Part shown: positions 50,301 to 61,597 of the stretch, in pieces
Layout: each line of letters begins with the position of its first letter
How positions within the stretch are numbered: the stretch's first letter is position 1
Assembly: GCA_027605045.1 (NCBI GenBank)
Contig: JAQFWX010000001.1
Coordinates: 1,054,001 to 1,118,000 of the forward strand
DNA: 64,000 bases
Reading direction: 5' to 3'
DNA from: Phallus indusiatus
Taxonomy: Eukaryota; Basidiomycota; Agaricomycetes; Phallales; Phallaceae
Translations under genes and position numbers: made by a program
Notes under the pieces: model-generated
Databases searched by the model: none
What the model was told of the DNA's origin: nothing
The model's input: the letters and a program-made list of their open reading frames with translations, nothing else

Positions 50301-51618
50301 CCTGCCAATTCGAACACGAATACGAACACGGGAGATGGGAATGGCGCGATACCTCCAGCTTCGAACTTGGATCCTACTGGCTTGGAGACACAGCCACCGT
50401 TGTCGCATTCGCAATCTTCACAATTGAATGCGGAGGGCGTGGCAGTTCACATGTCACCTGAATCTTCTGAACGACAAGCAGATTCTTCTCAAGAACGCCA
50501 GGCTCAGCCACAACCTCAGACAGAGACGCAGACTCAGACTCAACAGCAGCAACAACAGCAACAGCAACAACAAGCATCGGACGGATCACAACAAGTAGTC
50601 CCGGTAATCGTAGTCGGTTTACAATCCGTTCCTGTCAATAGAAACAGCGGTAGTCAACCGGAAGAACATCAATTTGGAGGAGAAGCAGAACTCGTGGCTG
50701 AAAACCCTGCCGAGCCTACACGAGGTCGCTCATGGCCTGCACGCGCTGCGTCGTCTGCCTCTCGAGCGTTTAGCCGAATGGGCAGGCGTAATGAAGACGG
50801 TTCAACCGACCAACATCATCATCGCACCAATGATAATACCGAGCCGAGAACACATACTGGACGGACTTACCTTATATTCGTTATTGGCGGTAAGTATTCA
50901 AAAATAGGACATCTGATAATTTATTCTGTTGTCCCTCTCCCTTGCTTTCCACCTTCGCGATTTTCCGCTTAATGGTTTTTTTTGTATTGAAACTATGTGC
51001 CATCAACTCATGAACCTTCTTTTGATTCCAGGATACTATCCCCCTAATCATGGTATCGTGACAGGGGCAGATGATATGAATTCATTTGAGGCGCTCTGGT
51101 GAGATCACGCACAACCCAATGGATGTCTTCCTACCATACTCATCCTCTATTCTTTCGCTGTTCTACAGGGAGCTTGCTGAGCTCATTGGGCAAGTTAAGC
51201 CTCAGGTTGCGAGTAAAGAAGATATCGAGCAGTCTGGGTTGGAGGTCTTCAAAGCCTCAAAGCTCTCGGAGTATGAAGCGACCCATAAAGTGGCCTCGAA
51301 TACTACCGAGAGGGTACGTTGTGTTGTTCCGCATGTCTATGCTATTGGTTTATGCTGAATGTTTTGTTCTTTTACTTAGTGTTTGATTTGTCTCGACGAT
51401 TATGATTCGGAAGATGACATCCGGCTACTCACGTGCACGCATGCTTTCCATCGGAATTGTGTGGATAGGTGCGTTGTTTTCAAGATTAGTGGAGCGAACC
51501 TTATTATTCACGTTGTCTGCTTAGGTGGTTGGAGCAAGGCAAAAACAATTGTCCAGCGTGTCGTTCGAAAGGAGTCAGAACCACGGACGATCCACCTGTC
51601 CCACTGCCATCGTTGTGA
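47303..51618 (+). CDS. RING-H2 zinc-finger protein, putative E3 ubiquitin ligase
   Basis: Eight exons (47303-47591, 47654-48434, 48491-49306, 49364-50889, 51032-51098, 51169-51313, 51380-51468, 51525-51618) sum to exactly 1269 codons. The product starts MGNSHSALSQRK, a possible N-myristoylation site (Gly2). About 1100 residues of disordered sequence follow: Gln runs near residue 230 and again near 1030, Asn/Ala-rich repeats, a Gly-rich block near 730-760 and many SR and Ser/Thr stretches. A short ordered part, INWWRLYRFPPMVM, and RTYLIFVIGGYYPPNHGIVT precede the C-terminal RING-H2: Cys1209, Cys1212, Cys1227, His1229, His1232, Cys1235, Cys1247, Cys1250. Layout as in large fungal RING proteins thought to be ubiquitin ligases. 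The RING is assembled from three exons. Confidence 0.9.
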
Positions 51619-52061
51619 CAGTCATAACTTTTGGCCAAACCTGTACATTGATGGACACTCGCAAACCTTATTATTTTGCTCGCTTTATTTTCTCAAGTCT
51701 CATATATCGATCGTCGCAATACCGAGAATAACTTTCACGGAACAGTCTCTCACTAGCATTTTCTCCTTTTCCCTATCTCATTAATCAAGGCTCATCATTA
51801 ACATTACTCATGCACACAATCCTCGAATCCCGTCCTGTTACTTTTCTTCTTTTTCCTCAGCTATCTCCTCCCTAGCTCGTGTGTTCTGTGTAAAATGCTT
51901 TTTCTCAGGGCTTTTATTTTCCTTTCTGTAGCCATTTAGTAACATATATCGTGCTTTACACTTGTAATATTTGTCAATGAACGCAGTGGTTTTTATTAGC
52001 ACACCAATATTAAGGGTCCATTTTGCACAAATAACGTGATAGTGTATTATCGATGATTCTA
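51619..52061. other. Convergent 3' spacer
   Basis: 3' regions of the RING gene and ETF-beta; no gene seen. Confidence 0.5.
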
Positions 52062-53321
52062 TTATGATGTGGGTACAGCCTTGATACCGGCTTCAGCTAA
52101 TTTGGCAACTAGTTCGTCCACGTTGGCGACCTAAGAGATAGTTTAGAAATTCAGGGGTGCCAAATAGTGTAACCATTAGGAGCGCTACCTTTGCTCCTCC
52201 TGCTCGCTTAGGAGGTTCTTGATATTTAAACACTTCTAATTTAGGAGTAAGATTAACCCCAAGGTCTTGAGGAGACAACTTCTCAATTGGTTTCTTCTTA
52301 GCCTTCATAATATTCGGCAACGACGCATATCTCGGTTCTATATACGGATGAATGTGACAATGGGGTCAGTCAGATCGCATTTCATTGTGCGGAGTTCCGT
52401 GAAAAAGGTGAAAAGCGAAAAAAGAAAAGGAAGAGAAAAAGAAGAGACAATGTAATTTACCATTTAATCTGAAAAATAATAGAAAAGGTTTATGAGATTT
52501 CATGATAGGCATGTGATTGGTTTTTTTACGTTTTGTTTGTATTGTACTCACCGCAAGTCAGTTGTTATAATAGTGGGCAAACGACACTCGACTTCTTCAG
52601 CGCCGCCATCGACTTCTCGAATAACATTGACACTCTTTTGATCCCCAGATATTGTCACTTTACTGGCATACGTCGCCTGCGGCCAATCCATCAGTCCCGC
52701 CAGCATCTGACCCGTCTGGCCTGCATCATCATCTATAGCTTGTTTACCCATTATGACAAGGTCAATAGGCTCCTTCTGCTTCTCCTTTTCAATCAGTGCT
52801 TTGAGAGCTTTGGCAATACCTAATGGCTCCGGAGTCAGCGATTCGGGTATTTCGATGTGGACGGCGGAGTCTGCTCCCATTGCGAGAGCAGTGCGTAGTG
52901 TTTCTGAGGCCTTGGTTGGGCCAATTGTGATAGCTGTGATATTAGTGATAATGTCTTTGTTTCGTTCGCGTAGTCGGACGGCTTCTTCAACCGCTGCATA
53001 AGGTTTTGTTTCAGCAAGGACAGTTCAAGTTCGAGGTTAGGGAAAAACGTGCCTATTTCATCAAATGGGTTCTGATGTTCAAAGAAGATGATGAGAATAA
53101 ATTATCATCACAGTTTTGAAGTTAACCTACCATGGAGTGTTTGACGTTTGTGTCAATCCCTGTACCGGTGGGATTCACCCGGATCTTTACCGCATAGTCA
53201 ACGCATCTGTTTAGGGCAGATTTGGGACGTAAGCATAATAAAAACACGATACAAGATCCAAAAAGACCTGCCGTTTGACGGGAACTAGGACTCGCAGTAG
53301 ATTTGCTGGCGTTGGACGCAT
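52062..53321 (-). CDS. ETFB: Electron transfer flavoprotein beta subunit
   Basis: Beta subunit of the mitochondrial ETF heterodimer, which takes electrons from acyl-CoA and other flavin dehydrogenases and passes them to ETF-ubiquinone oxidoreductase. It starts [17 protein letters not shown] at 53321, continues [20 protein letters not shown], and has the beta-ETF signature around [20 protein letters not shown] (52690-52750). The C-terminus is [20 protein letters not shown] ... KAVPTS. The first intron (53207-53271) needs a GC donor (GCAGGT) and an AG acceptor; no GT donor keeps the frame. A short basic N-terminus is typical, as ETF-beta often lacks a cleaved presequence. Divergent from ZNG1, with 74 bp between ATGs. 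Confidence 0.92.
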
Positions 53322-53395
53322 ACCTCGACAGCAAGCGCCTACGAACTGAGACGAGCGTTATGTGACGTCACAGCTCCTACGACCTGCTCGCAACC
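53322..53395. promoter_or_regulatory. Shared ETFB/ZNG1 bidirectional promoter with CRE
   Basis: Only 74 bp separate the two start codons. The perfect palindrome TGACGTCA (53363-53370) is the consensus site for CREB/ATF-type bZIP factors and is the only strong motif. A decayed copy of this segment lies at about 58640-58770. Confidence 0.7.
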
Positions 53396-55051
53396 ATGGA
53401 GGACGACATCCCGTAAGTGCAGACTATCCATGTATCTTTTCACTGATCTCAATTTATTAAAAAGGGTTCTGATCGAAGCAACGTCTGCCGTGGAAGATAA
53501 AGACTCTGACAAAAGGGTTCCGCTTACACTGATCTGCGGTTTTTTGGGTGCAGGTCAGCAGCATTTACCAGTTTGTTCGTAAAAGTTTAATCACAGCCTT
53601 TCTATCAGGAAAATCGACCTTGCTGAAGTAAGAAAATTCATCAAGGGTTTGCATTACCCTGAAACTGAGGAATTCGCAGGCGGATTCTTACAGAAAAACA
53701 TGGATATCGGATCGCCGTGATCATGAATGAATTTGGTGATACAGCTGTAAGTCTGTTTCCCGTATAGACGCTATTTTCTAAATTCCGATAGGATATAGAA
53801 TGTAAGATTCGCGTATTTAATTGATCACGTCCGAAAGGTGGTTACTCAAAACCAAACATATAGCGAAAGCAATTAAAATCTCGTCAGCCGACAAGCCGGC
53901 TGATGACTTGAGCAACACGACGGATGAGTTTCTAGAACTTCCAAACGGCTGCTTGTGTTGTAGCATAAAGGACCTCGGAATCGCCGCTATCGAGAAATTA
54001 ATGAGTCGGAAGGGCGCTTTTGATCATATTTTGCTTGAAACTACCGGACTAGCTGATCCCGGTAAATAACATCCCATTTCAATCTCAACTGATTAAGAAT
54101 TTTACACTTGTCTTTTCAGGACCTATTGCCGCGATGTTTTGGAAAAACGAAGAATATGCCAAAGGATTAGGAAATGATATCTACTTGGATGGTGTGATTT
54201 GCGTAGTCGATGCTGTCTATGCTCCCAAAGTATGCTACGATGAAACATGCTCATGTTGGAAAACCCGTTGAAGGTCTGCTTATATAGCAAATTGAACAGG
54301 ATGAAACATTGGACGGAATCAAGTTTAGCCTCCGGTAAATTACCCTCTTAATTGAGGTTTGCTTTACGACCTTAAAACATTTTTTTCTAGACAGATCGGT
54401 GCGGCGGACGCTATTTTGCTCAACAAGATAGATCTAGTCAAAGAAGAGGAATTGGGCGCGGTAGAGAGCATGATTCGTGCCATCAACTCAGCGGCTCCTA
54501 TTTATCAAACAAGTCATGCCCAAATCGATCTTTCTAAGATCATGGGTATAAAAGCATATAGTGATGGCATACGAACGACCCTGAATGTCCATGAAGATCA
54601 TGACCATGATCATAACCACGATCACGATCATCCGCATTCACATGCACACACGTCGTCCTTTGACGGCATTTCTAATATTATTGTGCATATCCCGGGACCG
54701 TTAAAGGAAAACCAAATTGAAGAGTTGGATAATTGGATACAAAGTGTTTTGTGGGATCACGCTATCCCCGGACACAATTCATCTTCCGACGTGAGCTTTT
54801 TCGTTTGTTCTTGGTATCACTTGAATGTATCACTTATACAGTTATCTCCGACTTTGGAGGTTCTCCGTTGCAAAGGAATATGGTGGAACGTAGAAGGGAA
54901 ACAGTTTCTTCTACAAGGCGTCAGAGAACTGTATGATATATCTGAACTGATGATAGGGGCAACAGACCAGGAGGAGCATGCAGGGAAATTAGTGTTCATC
55001 GGCAGAGGGTTGACAAAGGATGTGCGTGATAGCCTTAACAAGATAATTTAA
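53396..55051 (+). CDS. ZNG1: Zinc-regulated GTPase metalloprotein activator (COG0523)
   Basis: A G3E-family GTPase that hands zinc to client enzymes such as methionine aminopeptidase 1. It begins [19 protein letters not shown]. Walker A GFLGAGKST is at residues 31-39, followed by [16 protein letters not shown] and the zinc-binding CxCC in [15 protein letters not shown] (near 53940). [12 protein letters not shown] (switch/Walker B region), [10 protein letters not shown] and a His/Asp linker of alternating H-D-H at 54594-54650 follow. The C-terminal COG0523 domain ends [10 protein letters not shown] at 55051. All exons join in frame with short GT..AG introns. Fungal relatives have the same CLCC and His-rich tract, so the assignment is firm. 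Shares its promoter with ETFB, hinting at co-expression. Confidence 0.94.
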
Positions 55052-55582
55052 ATATGATGCTGTGAAAAATAAATGGTATATTAAGCTGTTCTTCTATCTG
55101 CATCTGCCAAATCACGTTGTTTGGATATTTCCTGTCACACAGGCCGTCGGAACTCGGAAGCGACTCGTCGCCGTCCAAATCTCAACGTTCGTCGACTAAC
55201 GAGGTTCTTTTACACCCGCTTTCCAGATTCGTCACGACTTCCTACAAGAGAATATACATATGTATCAGAAGAAGCATGAAATGATACCGAAAAAGGCATG
55301 CCATTTTGAACGCGAGGCATAATTTTCCTTCTTACTGAGTTGAAACATAAGTAATTATTCCATGTAATGAATGGGGTTTTACAAATTTTATATCGACGGT
55401 CAAAATTAAACTATGCAGACGTGAATATGACGTTACAATTCAAGTTGCGGTTTATTGACAGAGAGGGAGCCAGGACGACCGCGGTAGGAGACTTCTAAGC
55501 CGATCCCGTTTGAACCTGTCCTTCGAAAAGAAATTCGGCGTAAGATGGAATTTATCAAGTGAAAATCACGTACCAAAACATC
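55052..55582. other. Intergenic containing a gene relic
   Basis: Between ZNG1 and the DUF6533 gene. Holds the relic at 55236-55430; otherwise nothing seen. Confidence 0.5.
55236..55430 (-). pseudogene. Relic of the small 95-residue family (3' part)
   Basis: The stretch AATATACATATGTAT and following AAGAAGCA at 55250-55275 matches 61520-61545 just downstream of the small gene at 61598. Further on, ATTATTCCATGTAATGAATG at 55353-55372 matches GTTATTCCACGTAATGGATG inside that gene (61640-61659). Order and spacing agree, but no open frame remains. I read it as a decayed third copy, truncated in its 5' half. Confidence 0.5.
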
Positions 55583-57291
55583 TTAGAGCTCGGTGTGTTG
55601 AATGTCACCTGTAGATTCAGTCAAATGTCCACTATTATTGTCTCTAACTCCTTCCTCCACGCTTCTCTCTTCTGGAGTGGACATTTCTACAAGAAATGAT
55701 TGTTCCACGTGTTGAAGAACATTTGATAATTGAAGTGACGGCAAAGACATTTGACTGGACTCAATTTTGGACGAATTAAGACGACGAAGATCCAGAGTGA
55801 AATCAGCCACTAGGGTTGCTGAGAGACTTGTGCTAGGTTATATGTTGATAGAATATCATAGATTGAAACATCATCTCACACTTGTTGCATAAAGGTGAAG
55901 CTAATTGCAAATAGATATGGGATGGTCTAATCGGGTGTGGTTATCGAGCATGACAATGTGTAAGCCTACTGGATCGCTTACATTCTTGAACTAGGAAAAT
56001 AATTCAATAGTGTAAGCACGTCTTCCCTATAGTGTAGAACCCACCCATAAAATGATTGCACCAGTAACAGTAATGGTGATAACAAAGCTTGTAGGCCAAT
56101 GATAAGCTGTGAAATGATTGAAGTGCAATTTGATGCCTACCAGCATCTTAGTATGCCTATAAGTAGCTCAATAGCCATCTTTATGAATAAATTTGCGCTT
56201 ACTCTGTGTAAGAATCACGGAAGTGAGGCTAGTATTAATTCGAATTCCATTGTTGCTTTTCAAGTTGCTCCATGTGCCCCAAACATTCCACATGCAAATG
56301 CCAAATATGAGCAAATCCGTGCCAACAGTGATGATGTCAACGATGAGGCTACCTAGATCAGTTAAATTTTGAAAAGATAGCAGTTTAAAATTAATTAAAC
56401 ACTTGATTATAAGTATGATTCATACTGATATCGGCCTTAGCATTTGAACTTTTCAAAGTCAAAAAATTTGTTGGTCCATAGATTTAAACCTTGGGATTCT
56501 GCATGAGCTACGAACCCTAGTGAACACCCCGTAAATGATCCGACTGCGCCTACAACCAAATAATAAGATAATTGGGTTCGTAATCATCAAGCTCTTACCA
56601 TACAGCTCCAGAGCCAGGGGCGAAACAACTCCAAAACCCAAAGCTGAACCAAGGATTTTGTTTCCTCTGCAAACTGAATATGCTCGAATGGCCAATAGGC
56701 CTAAGACGATTGGTGGATAGATGTCTTCGAAATAAATAAAAGATAAAACACGAACCTTGGGTGCCAATATATGGCAACAGAGAGATAAAGCTCAATACGT
56801 CATTAAGTACATTACAGGTCCTTTTGAGGTTGGTCAATTTTTAATCAAATAAGGTATATATTAGAAAATTTCACCCTCCGAGCTTGAAGGAATTTAGATA
56901 TATGGCTTGCGGATACCACAATTAGGTCTATATTTACATGATTAACTCACCGGGGTGAATGTTATTAAGAGACTAAGTCCTTCGCAAACCAAATTCCCAT
57001 ATCTTGCACAAATGTACAATAGGGTGGGCAAACTGAAGGACCTAGACCATATATGCTCCTTTTCTTGAGATAATGCCATCAACGTGGTATAAAAACTGAG
57101 TGCTGGAGGTTTGCTATCCATGTAAGCTCTTTTATACATAGATATCGCATTGCTCACTTAGTGCGCTGAGAAGAACAAGAACGGAAACATAACTAATCCC
57201 ATAAATTGATTAGATATGATAACCGCGTGACCAGAATCAGTGAGTACCTTTCATAGGCCTCTTGAATAATGACCTCAGTCATAGCAGGCAT
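55583..57291 (-). CDS. DUF6533-type integral membrane protein
   Basis: Minus strand, starting MPAMTEVIIQEAYER at 57291. The next exons give YVSVLVLLSAL, then LSFYTTLMALSQEKEHIWSR and SFSLPTLLYICARYGNLVCE, the family hallmark of a helix, a short Glu/Trp loop and an Arg-Tyr helix. Later exons carry LAIRAYSVCRGNKILGSALG (near 56680) and VDIITVGTDLLIFGICMWNV (near 56330). The last exon reads ADFTLDLRRLNSSKIES and ends GDIQHTEL at 55583. Six to seven helices and a polar tail fit this basidiomycete family, whose function is unknown. Exon joins in the 55810-56640 part are only partly resolved, so small frame errors cannot be excluded. Confidence 0.65.
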
Positions 57292-58639
57292 GGTTGTACT
57301 TGTGCTATTCATGAAGATTTAGGGAGAGGATAATGATACTATAGAAAATAGTAAGTCGGGCTTCAGTGCTGCGAATCCGTAATCCTTGTATATGTCAGAG
57401 TCTTTAAATACGGTTTGCGATGTGGGCAAAAGCTAAGATTCAATCAACATATCAGTGCAGTAGAGCTCAAATGTCACTTGAGAAGACAACATTGCTTAAT
57501 GCTGTTGCTTGCGGAAACGACTTACGAAGAGAATAAGCTTAATTAGCGCCCCGGACGCAGTATTACTCCGAGCAGTGCAGCACAGCCAGACTAGTCGAGA
57601 CAGCTTATATGCACCATTCCCGTGCTCCGGATGGGAATTATAAAGGAGATAAATGGCTTAGACTTGGTTTTGGCTTGATCCCTCACTTTTCTTCACATTT
57701 TCTCTCCTGTTTCTACATTCTAATCGCGATTTTATTCAGTAAAATTTCTTGAATTTCCATTTCTCAGACCATGTATTCACTTTCCACATGCTTTTCCCTC
57801 GTTTTCTTCACATTTTAGATAACCGGAATTCCGCTTTTCACTCGGAAACTAAACCACAATTTGTATATAAACCCGTTGCTTTCAGACTCCCAATATCATC
57901 AGTTTTTCTTGGATTGTATCGCAGCTTTTCCCTCAGTCTCACAATAAGCATTTAAGTCATTTTATTCGACTTGACTACACTACATTTCTATTCTACACTC
58001 TCTTTTCTATCACACAAACAACTATCCGGTTCCCTTATCTTTCCTGTACGCTCCTGCGCGCACGTATCAATGCAACAAAGTGATGCGCCGATCAGCAAAA
58101 TAGGTCAGGTTATCCATATGGAGTCCGGCCATCGCCACCTTATCAATGGAGTCTCCTGACGACACTTTTTCAATAGAATATTCTCCAGGATCACCGTGGA
58201 GTGCCCGAATGAATTCTTGTTTTACTGATAAATCAGTGGCAGGAGGCTGTAGCTTTAAGTTCAATACCATGTGTCATGTCATCGTTAAGGGAATAAAAGT
58301 TCAACAAAGATTTTACGTCTGAATATAGCTGATGAGTGCTTGTCAACCTCAAGCCCAATTTCAAAACATGCGTTGAATGTAACCAAACAGATGGCCTGGT
58401 GGGCTCCAAATTGAGATGAAGCCAAAAAGTTTAAGGGGCAATAAAAGATGATGCTGACTTACTAAATCAAATGAAGTTGTCAGCCTTTTGATAGATTGAC
58501 ACAACGCATGCAGCACTGCCAGCACATGATCATATGATGGTGCGAGTTCTGAAGAACAAGAGCATGGAACTGAGGCGTATTGCATGTTGTCAGCGTCAAT
58601 GGGGGTTTTGATTGAGTTGCTAGCTTCGCGGTGGATGAT
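57292..58639. other. Intergenic, possible small minus-strand frames
   Basis: Pyrimidine-rich between 57660 and 58040. Two minus-strand frames (58067-58270 and 58361-58585) could be exons of an unknown gene starting MQYASVPCSCSSELAPSYDH at 58585, with a GTAAGT donor after FDL. I could not extend it to a convincing protein. Confidence 0.4.
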
Positions 58640-58770
58640 CGTGAACGAGGACTAGTCCGCTCAGCGCTGGACGCGTAGCTATGATAGTAAGCGCTTATTC
58701 TCTACGTAAGCAAGACCATTCTGTGACGTCACATGCGTCACACGTCACAGCTCTTGACGAAAATGGGGGC
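58640..58770. pseudogene. Decayed copy of ETFB 5' end and ETFB/ZNG1 promoter
   Basis: Matches 53285-53400 in the same orientation. GCTGGACGCGTAGC against GTTGGACGCATACC (the ETFB start codon region), GTAAGCGCTTAT against GCAAGCGCCTAC, then TGTGACGTCAC and CACAGCTC separated here by an insertion. The CRE palindrome is kept at 58724-58731 with further CGTCA half-sites after it. The ZNG1 start is no longer a clear ORF. Confidence 0.65.
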
Positions 58771-59087
58771 TAGAAATATGGACACCGACTGGCAGGTCGA
58801 TCCTTAGTGTAGATGACTAGGGAGGTGTCGTAGATAGAAACCCGTGTACTGTATATTTCTAGCCGAGGAATCTACACTCGACTACAAAGATATTAAATAC
58901 AAATACAGGTGTCTGTGCACCTCAGTGTGAAACTATAGACAAACTAGTATTTAATAACGGGCTGCGCATTCCGCAGCACTAGCGCAATATCTGCAACGCA
59001 TACATGTGCAGTTTATCTTGCGACAGCTCTTGCATTAATCATACATCCATGATCCACTAATCTTGCTTCGGGAGAATATTTGTTGAA

Positions 59088-59652
59088 AGCTGTTTCTAAT
59101 GATTTGCCTGGCCTTGGCTTGAGCCAGAAGCCAGGCCGGAACAAGCCGTTTTGGGCCGGGGCCAAGCCGGGCCAAAGCCCTCCCAGGCCAGCGCTTATTG
59201 GCCCGGCTTGAATTTTGGCAGGCCAAAAGCCAAGCCGTCAAGCCGGGGCTTTCGGTTATCACCAAACTGAAATTATTTGGCAATGTTTGAGTGACTAAAA
59301 TAACAAATTGAGCTTTGTTTGATCATCAAAACACTTACTAAATCAACTTCCGTTTATTCCTCATAAAGCAGGAGCACATAAGAGTACACAGGAGCCCAAA
59401 TATGTGTTTGTTGTGACCGATTACATAATTAGACGCTCATAAGGCGCCAACTAACTTCGTTTTAGCTTACAAATCAATGTTGTATGACACCTTGTGTAAG
59501 AGCCCCGGCCTGGGCCAAAGCCAGCCAGGGCCAGGCCCAAGCCGAAATATTTTGGCCCGGCCTGAAGTTCAAAGAGGCCAAAGCCTGAGCAAGCCGGGCC
59601 AAAGCCGCTGGCTTCGGGCCAAGCCAGGGCCGGCAAATCATTAGCTGTTTCT
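59088..59652. mobile_element. Foldback/MULE-like non-autonomous element with 10 bp TSD
   Basis: The element is 59098-59642 (545 bp), flanked on both sides by the identical 10-mer AGCTGTTTCT (59088-59097 and 59643-59652). It starts AATGATTTGCCTGGCC and ends GGCCGGCAAATCATT, which are inverted copies. The inverted arms extend about 150 bp each (to about 59255 and from about 59493) and are full of GGCC, AAGCC and GGGCCAAAGCC units. The 240 bp centre is AT-rich and has no transposase. Long inverted arms and a 9-11 bp target duplication are typical of Mutator-like non-autonomous elements; the superfamily is inferred from the duplication length only. Open frames in it (59035-59283, 59451-59636) are artefacts of the arms. 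Confidence 0.85.
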
Positions 59653-60101
59653 ATTGAGAAGACAAAAATGTTCTCTCTAGGATAATACGGTCAGCACTTT
59701 GAGAACTCTTGCACTTGCACAGTTGCACTGGTAGTATGAACAGTTTCAAATGATCACGGCTTTCCTGCTAGAAAATCGGCGTTCTCAGGCCAAAACTTGC
59801 TGAGATTCGCGAAGTCCCTGTCCATAGACGCCGAAAAACTGAGACGCGTCATCGATGTTTTGAGGACACCATTCCGTCATTTTTTATTATTATAACTTGG
59901 AAATAATTTTATCTCATTTAAACCAATAAATAATAACTTTTTCGTCTTTTGACCTTGAAAATCACATCAGTAGATGAGGAGGAATTGAAAGTTGGGACGG
60001 TGGAGGACAACTTCGGCAGAAATCAGACTCGCGCGGGACGTTAAGGACTGTCACGGGACCGTTACGGAAAGTCGTGGGACGTTATTATGGCATGCGATCT
60101 A
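59653..60101. other. Spacer within the decayed ZNG1 copy
   Basis: No exon similarity recognised between the foldback element and the first ZNG1-like exon at 60102. Confidence 0.4.
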
Positions 60102-60345
60102 ATATCTAATCGCCGTGATCATGAGTGAACTCGGCGACACAGCCGGTGTGCGTCCACCCTCTTTGAGTCTTTATTGAGTTAGCTCTAAGACTTTACAACA
60201 TTTATGTCTAGATAGATTGGTGCGGTAAATGCTATGTATAATTTCGCTCAAAAAAACGGATTTAGTCAAAGAAGAAGACTTGACAGTACCGTGGAAGGCA
60301 TGAATTGTACTATCTCAGCAATTAATAGAGCGAGTTATGCCTAGG
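60102..60345 (+). pseudogene. ZNG1 fragment pseudogene
   Basis: CGCCGTGATCATGAGTGAAC (60111-60130) and the following bases are a close copy of the ZNG1 exon at 53711-53748 that codes [13 protein letters not shown]. After 85 bp, the sequence from 60211 (TAGATAGATTGGTGCGGTAA, then the region of the [11 protein letters not shown] codons) copies the exon beginning at 54392. The exons that lie between these two in ZNG1, including the one coding CLCC, are missing. Several indels and a stop break the frame. It is in the same orientation as ZNG1 and lies downstream of the copied promoter at 58640, so promoter and exons were probably one duplicated segment. Confidence 0.85.
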
Positions 60346-61597
60346 TAAAACATCAACATTCGTCAACTCACCTTAATAACTCACATAGCCCAGTAAGGTT
60401 TTTACATGAATTTAGACTGGTTTCATTAACCCCATCTTCCAGACTCAGCTCTCACATCAGGAAAAAGGTTCCGGCGCTTGTAAATGGAGCCAAATTACGG
60501 ACGCTGGTTCTGAATATGAAACCCTATGAATCCCCACGTAGGCCGCGTAATCCACTCTCGTTCATGTACCATCTTGTACCACTCCGGACAATTCACCCGT
60601 ACAACGTAGAATGCTATAAAGTATATAAGGTCTTGTAGTCCAAGGGTAAATACAGACTTCTTCATAGTTTTCTTCTATCTATGAACCACTGAGTAAACCT
60701 TTACTTATTACAGTTGAGTACATAGTTGCTGATGTTTCTATCAGCCACCTCAGGCACTTGCAAGGCCAAATTCAACATCTGTTTAGGGTATTCTTCTTCG
60801 TCGCATGCGCACTTCGCTTGGTTTTGAAGCCGTGCCAACATGGGCACTGGGCGGGCCCCGCGACAAAGGGCCACACCAAGCAGCATTGGAACATTGCCCG
60901 CTTCTACAAATGCATGACGTATTAGTGGAGCTTTCGAGGATGGTGATTGGCCATCATCGCTCCACGGCTCCACAAGCGCTTGCTCGAGTTCAATTGGTAT
61001 ATAACCTTCCTCTCTCTCTCTTTGACGATACACGCCTCTATCCTCTCAACTGCCACCGCGGTTCCCTTTAAGCAATGGTAGGCACTATAGTTCTCTTATC
61101 TTAAGTTACGAATAGACTATTAGAATTAGAACTATTATAGATTACTATATCATGTACTTTGAATTTGTAGTAGTAGTACTTAGAACTCTTGATTAATAAA
61201 ATGTTATTTGTGATATATATACATGATAGCAGCTGAGCTGCGCCCAATATTGCAAGATTGATTATGCAGCGTAAAATTCAAAAATGGCTACGAGGTCTAC
61301 ATTTGATCAAATAAATACACATCAGTAGTGAATCACATAAAATCTTTCATTTACGAAAAAAAATATTTATTATGTCGAAATACATAGTACTACAAAATTC
61401 TAGGCCCGTCTACAAAGTAGTACATAAGCCGGGAGAGTCGTACAGAGCTAAAAATGGTATGTAGCGTATGTAGCGCGACGTACCATAGCCCCTTTTTCCT
61501 GATGCAGGTTCGCAAGAAAATATACATATGTATTACAAGAAGCAAGAAGCAATACTAAAAAACAGCGTGGTTCAAAAATGAAAAATATTACCGTCCC
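60346..61597. other. Intergenic; possible LTR-like tract
   Basis: Around 60615-60710 a TATAA-type sequence is followed by a T-rich, CT-rich stretch that recalls the end of a retrotransposon LTR, but no matching second copy, primer site or coding region could be shown. A frame at 60701-61033 (minus) has no motif. Confidence 0.35.

Noticed and set aside
58233..58585. Two-exon minus-strand hypothetical gene (MQYASVPC...)
   Set aside because: The donor is good, but each acceptor gives a short unrelated tail; kept only as a remark in the intergenic entry.
59035..59636. Ala/Gly/Leu/Pro-rich open frames
   Set aside because: They are translations of the GGCC-rich arms of the foldback element.
60600..61080. 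Solo LTR or gag remnant
   Set aside because: No second LTR, target duplication or retroelement motif could be shown.
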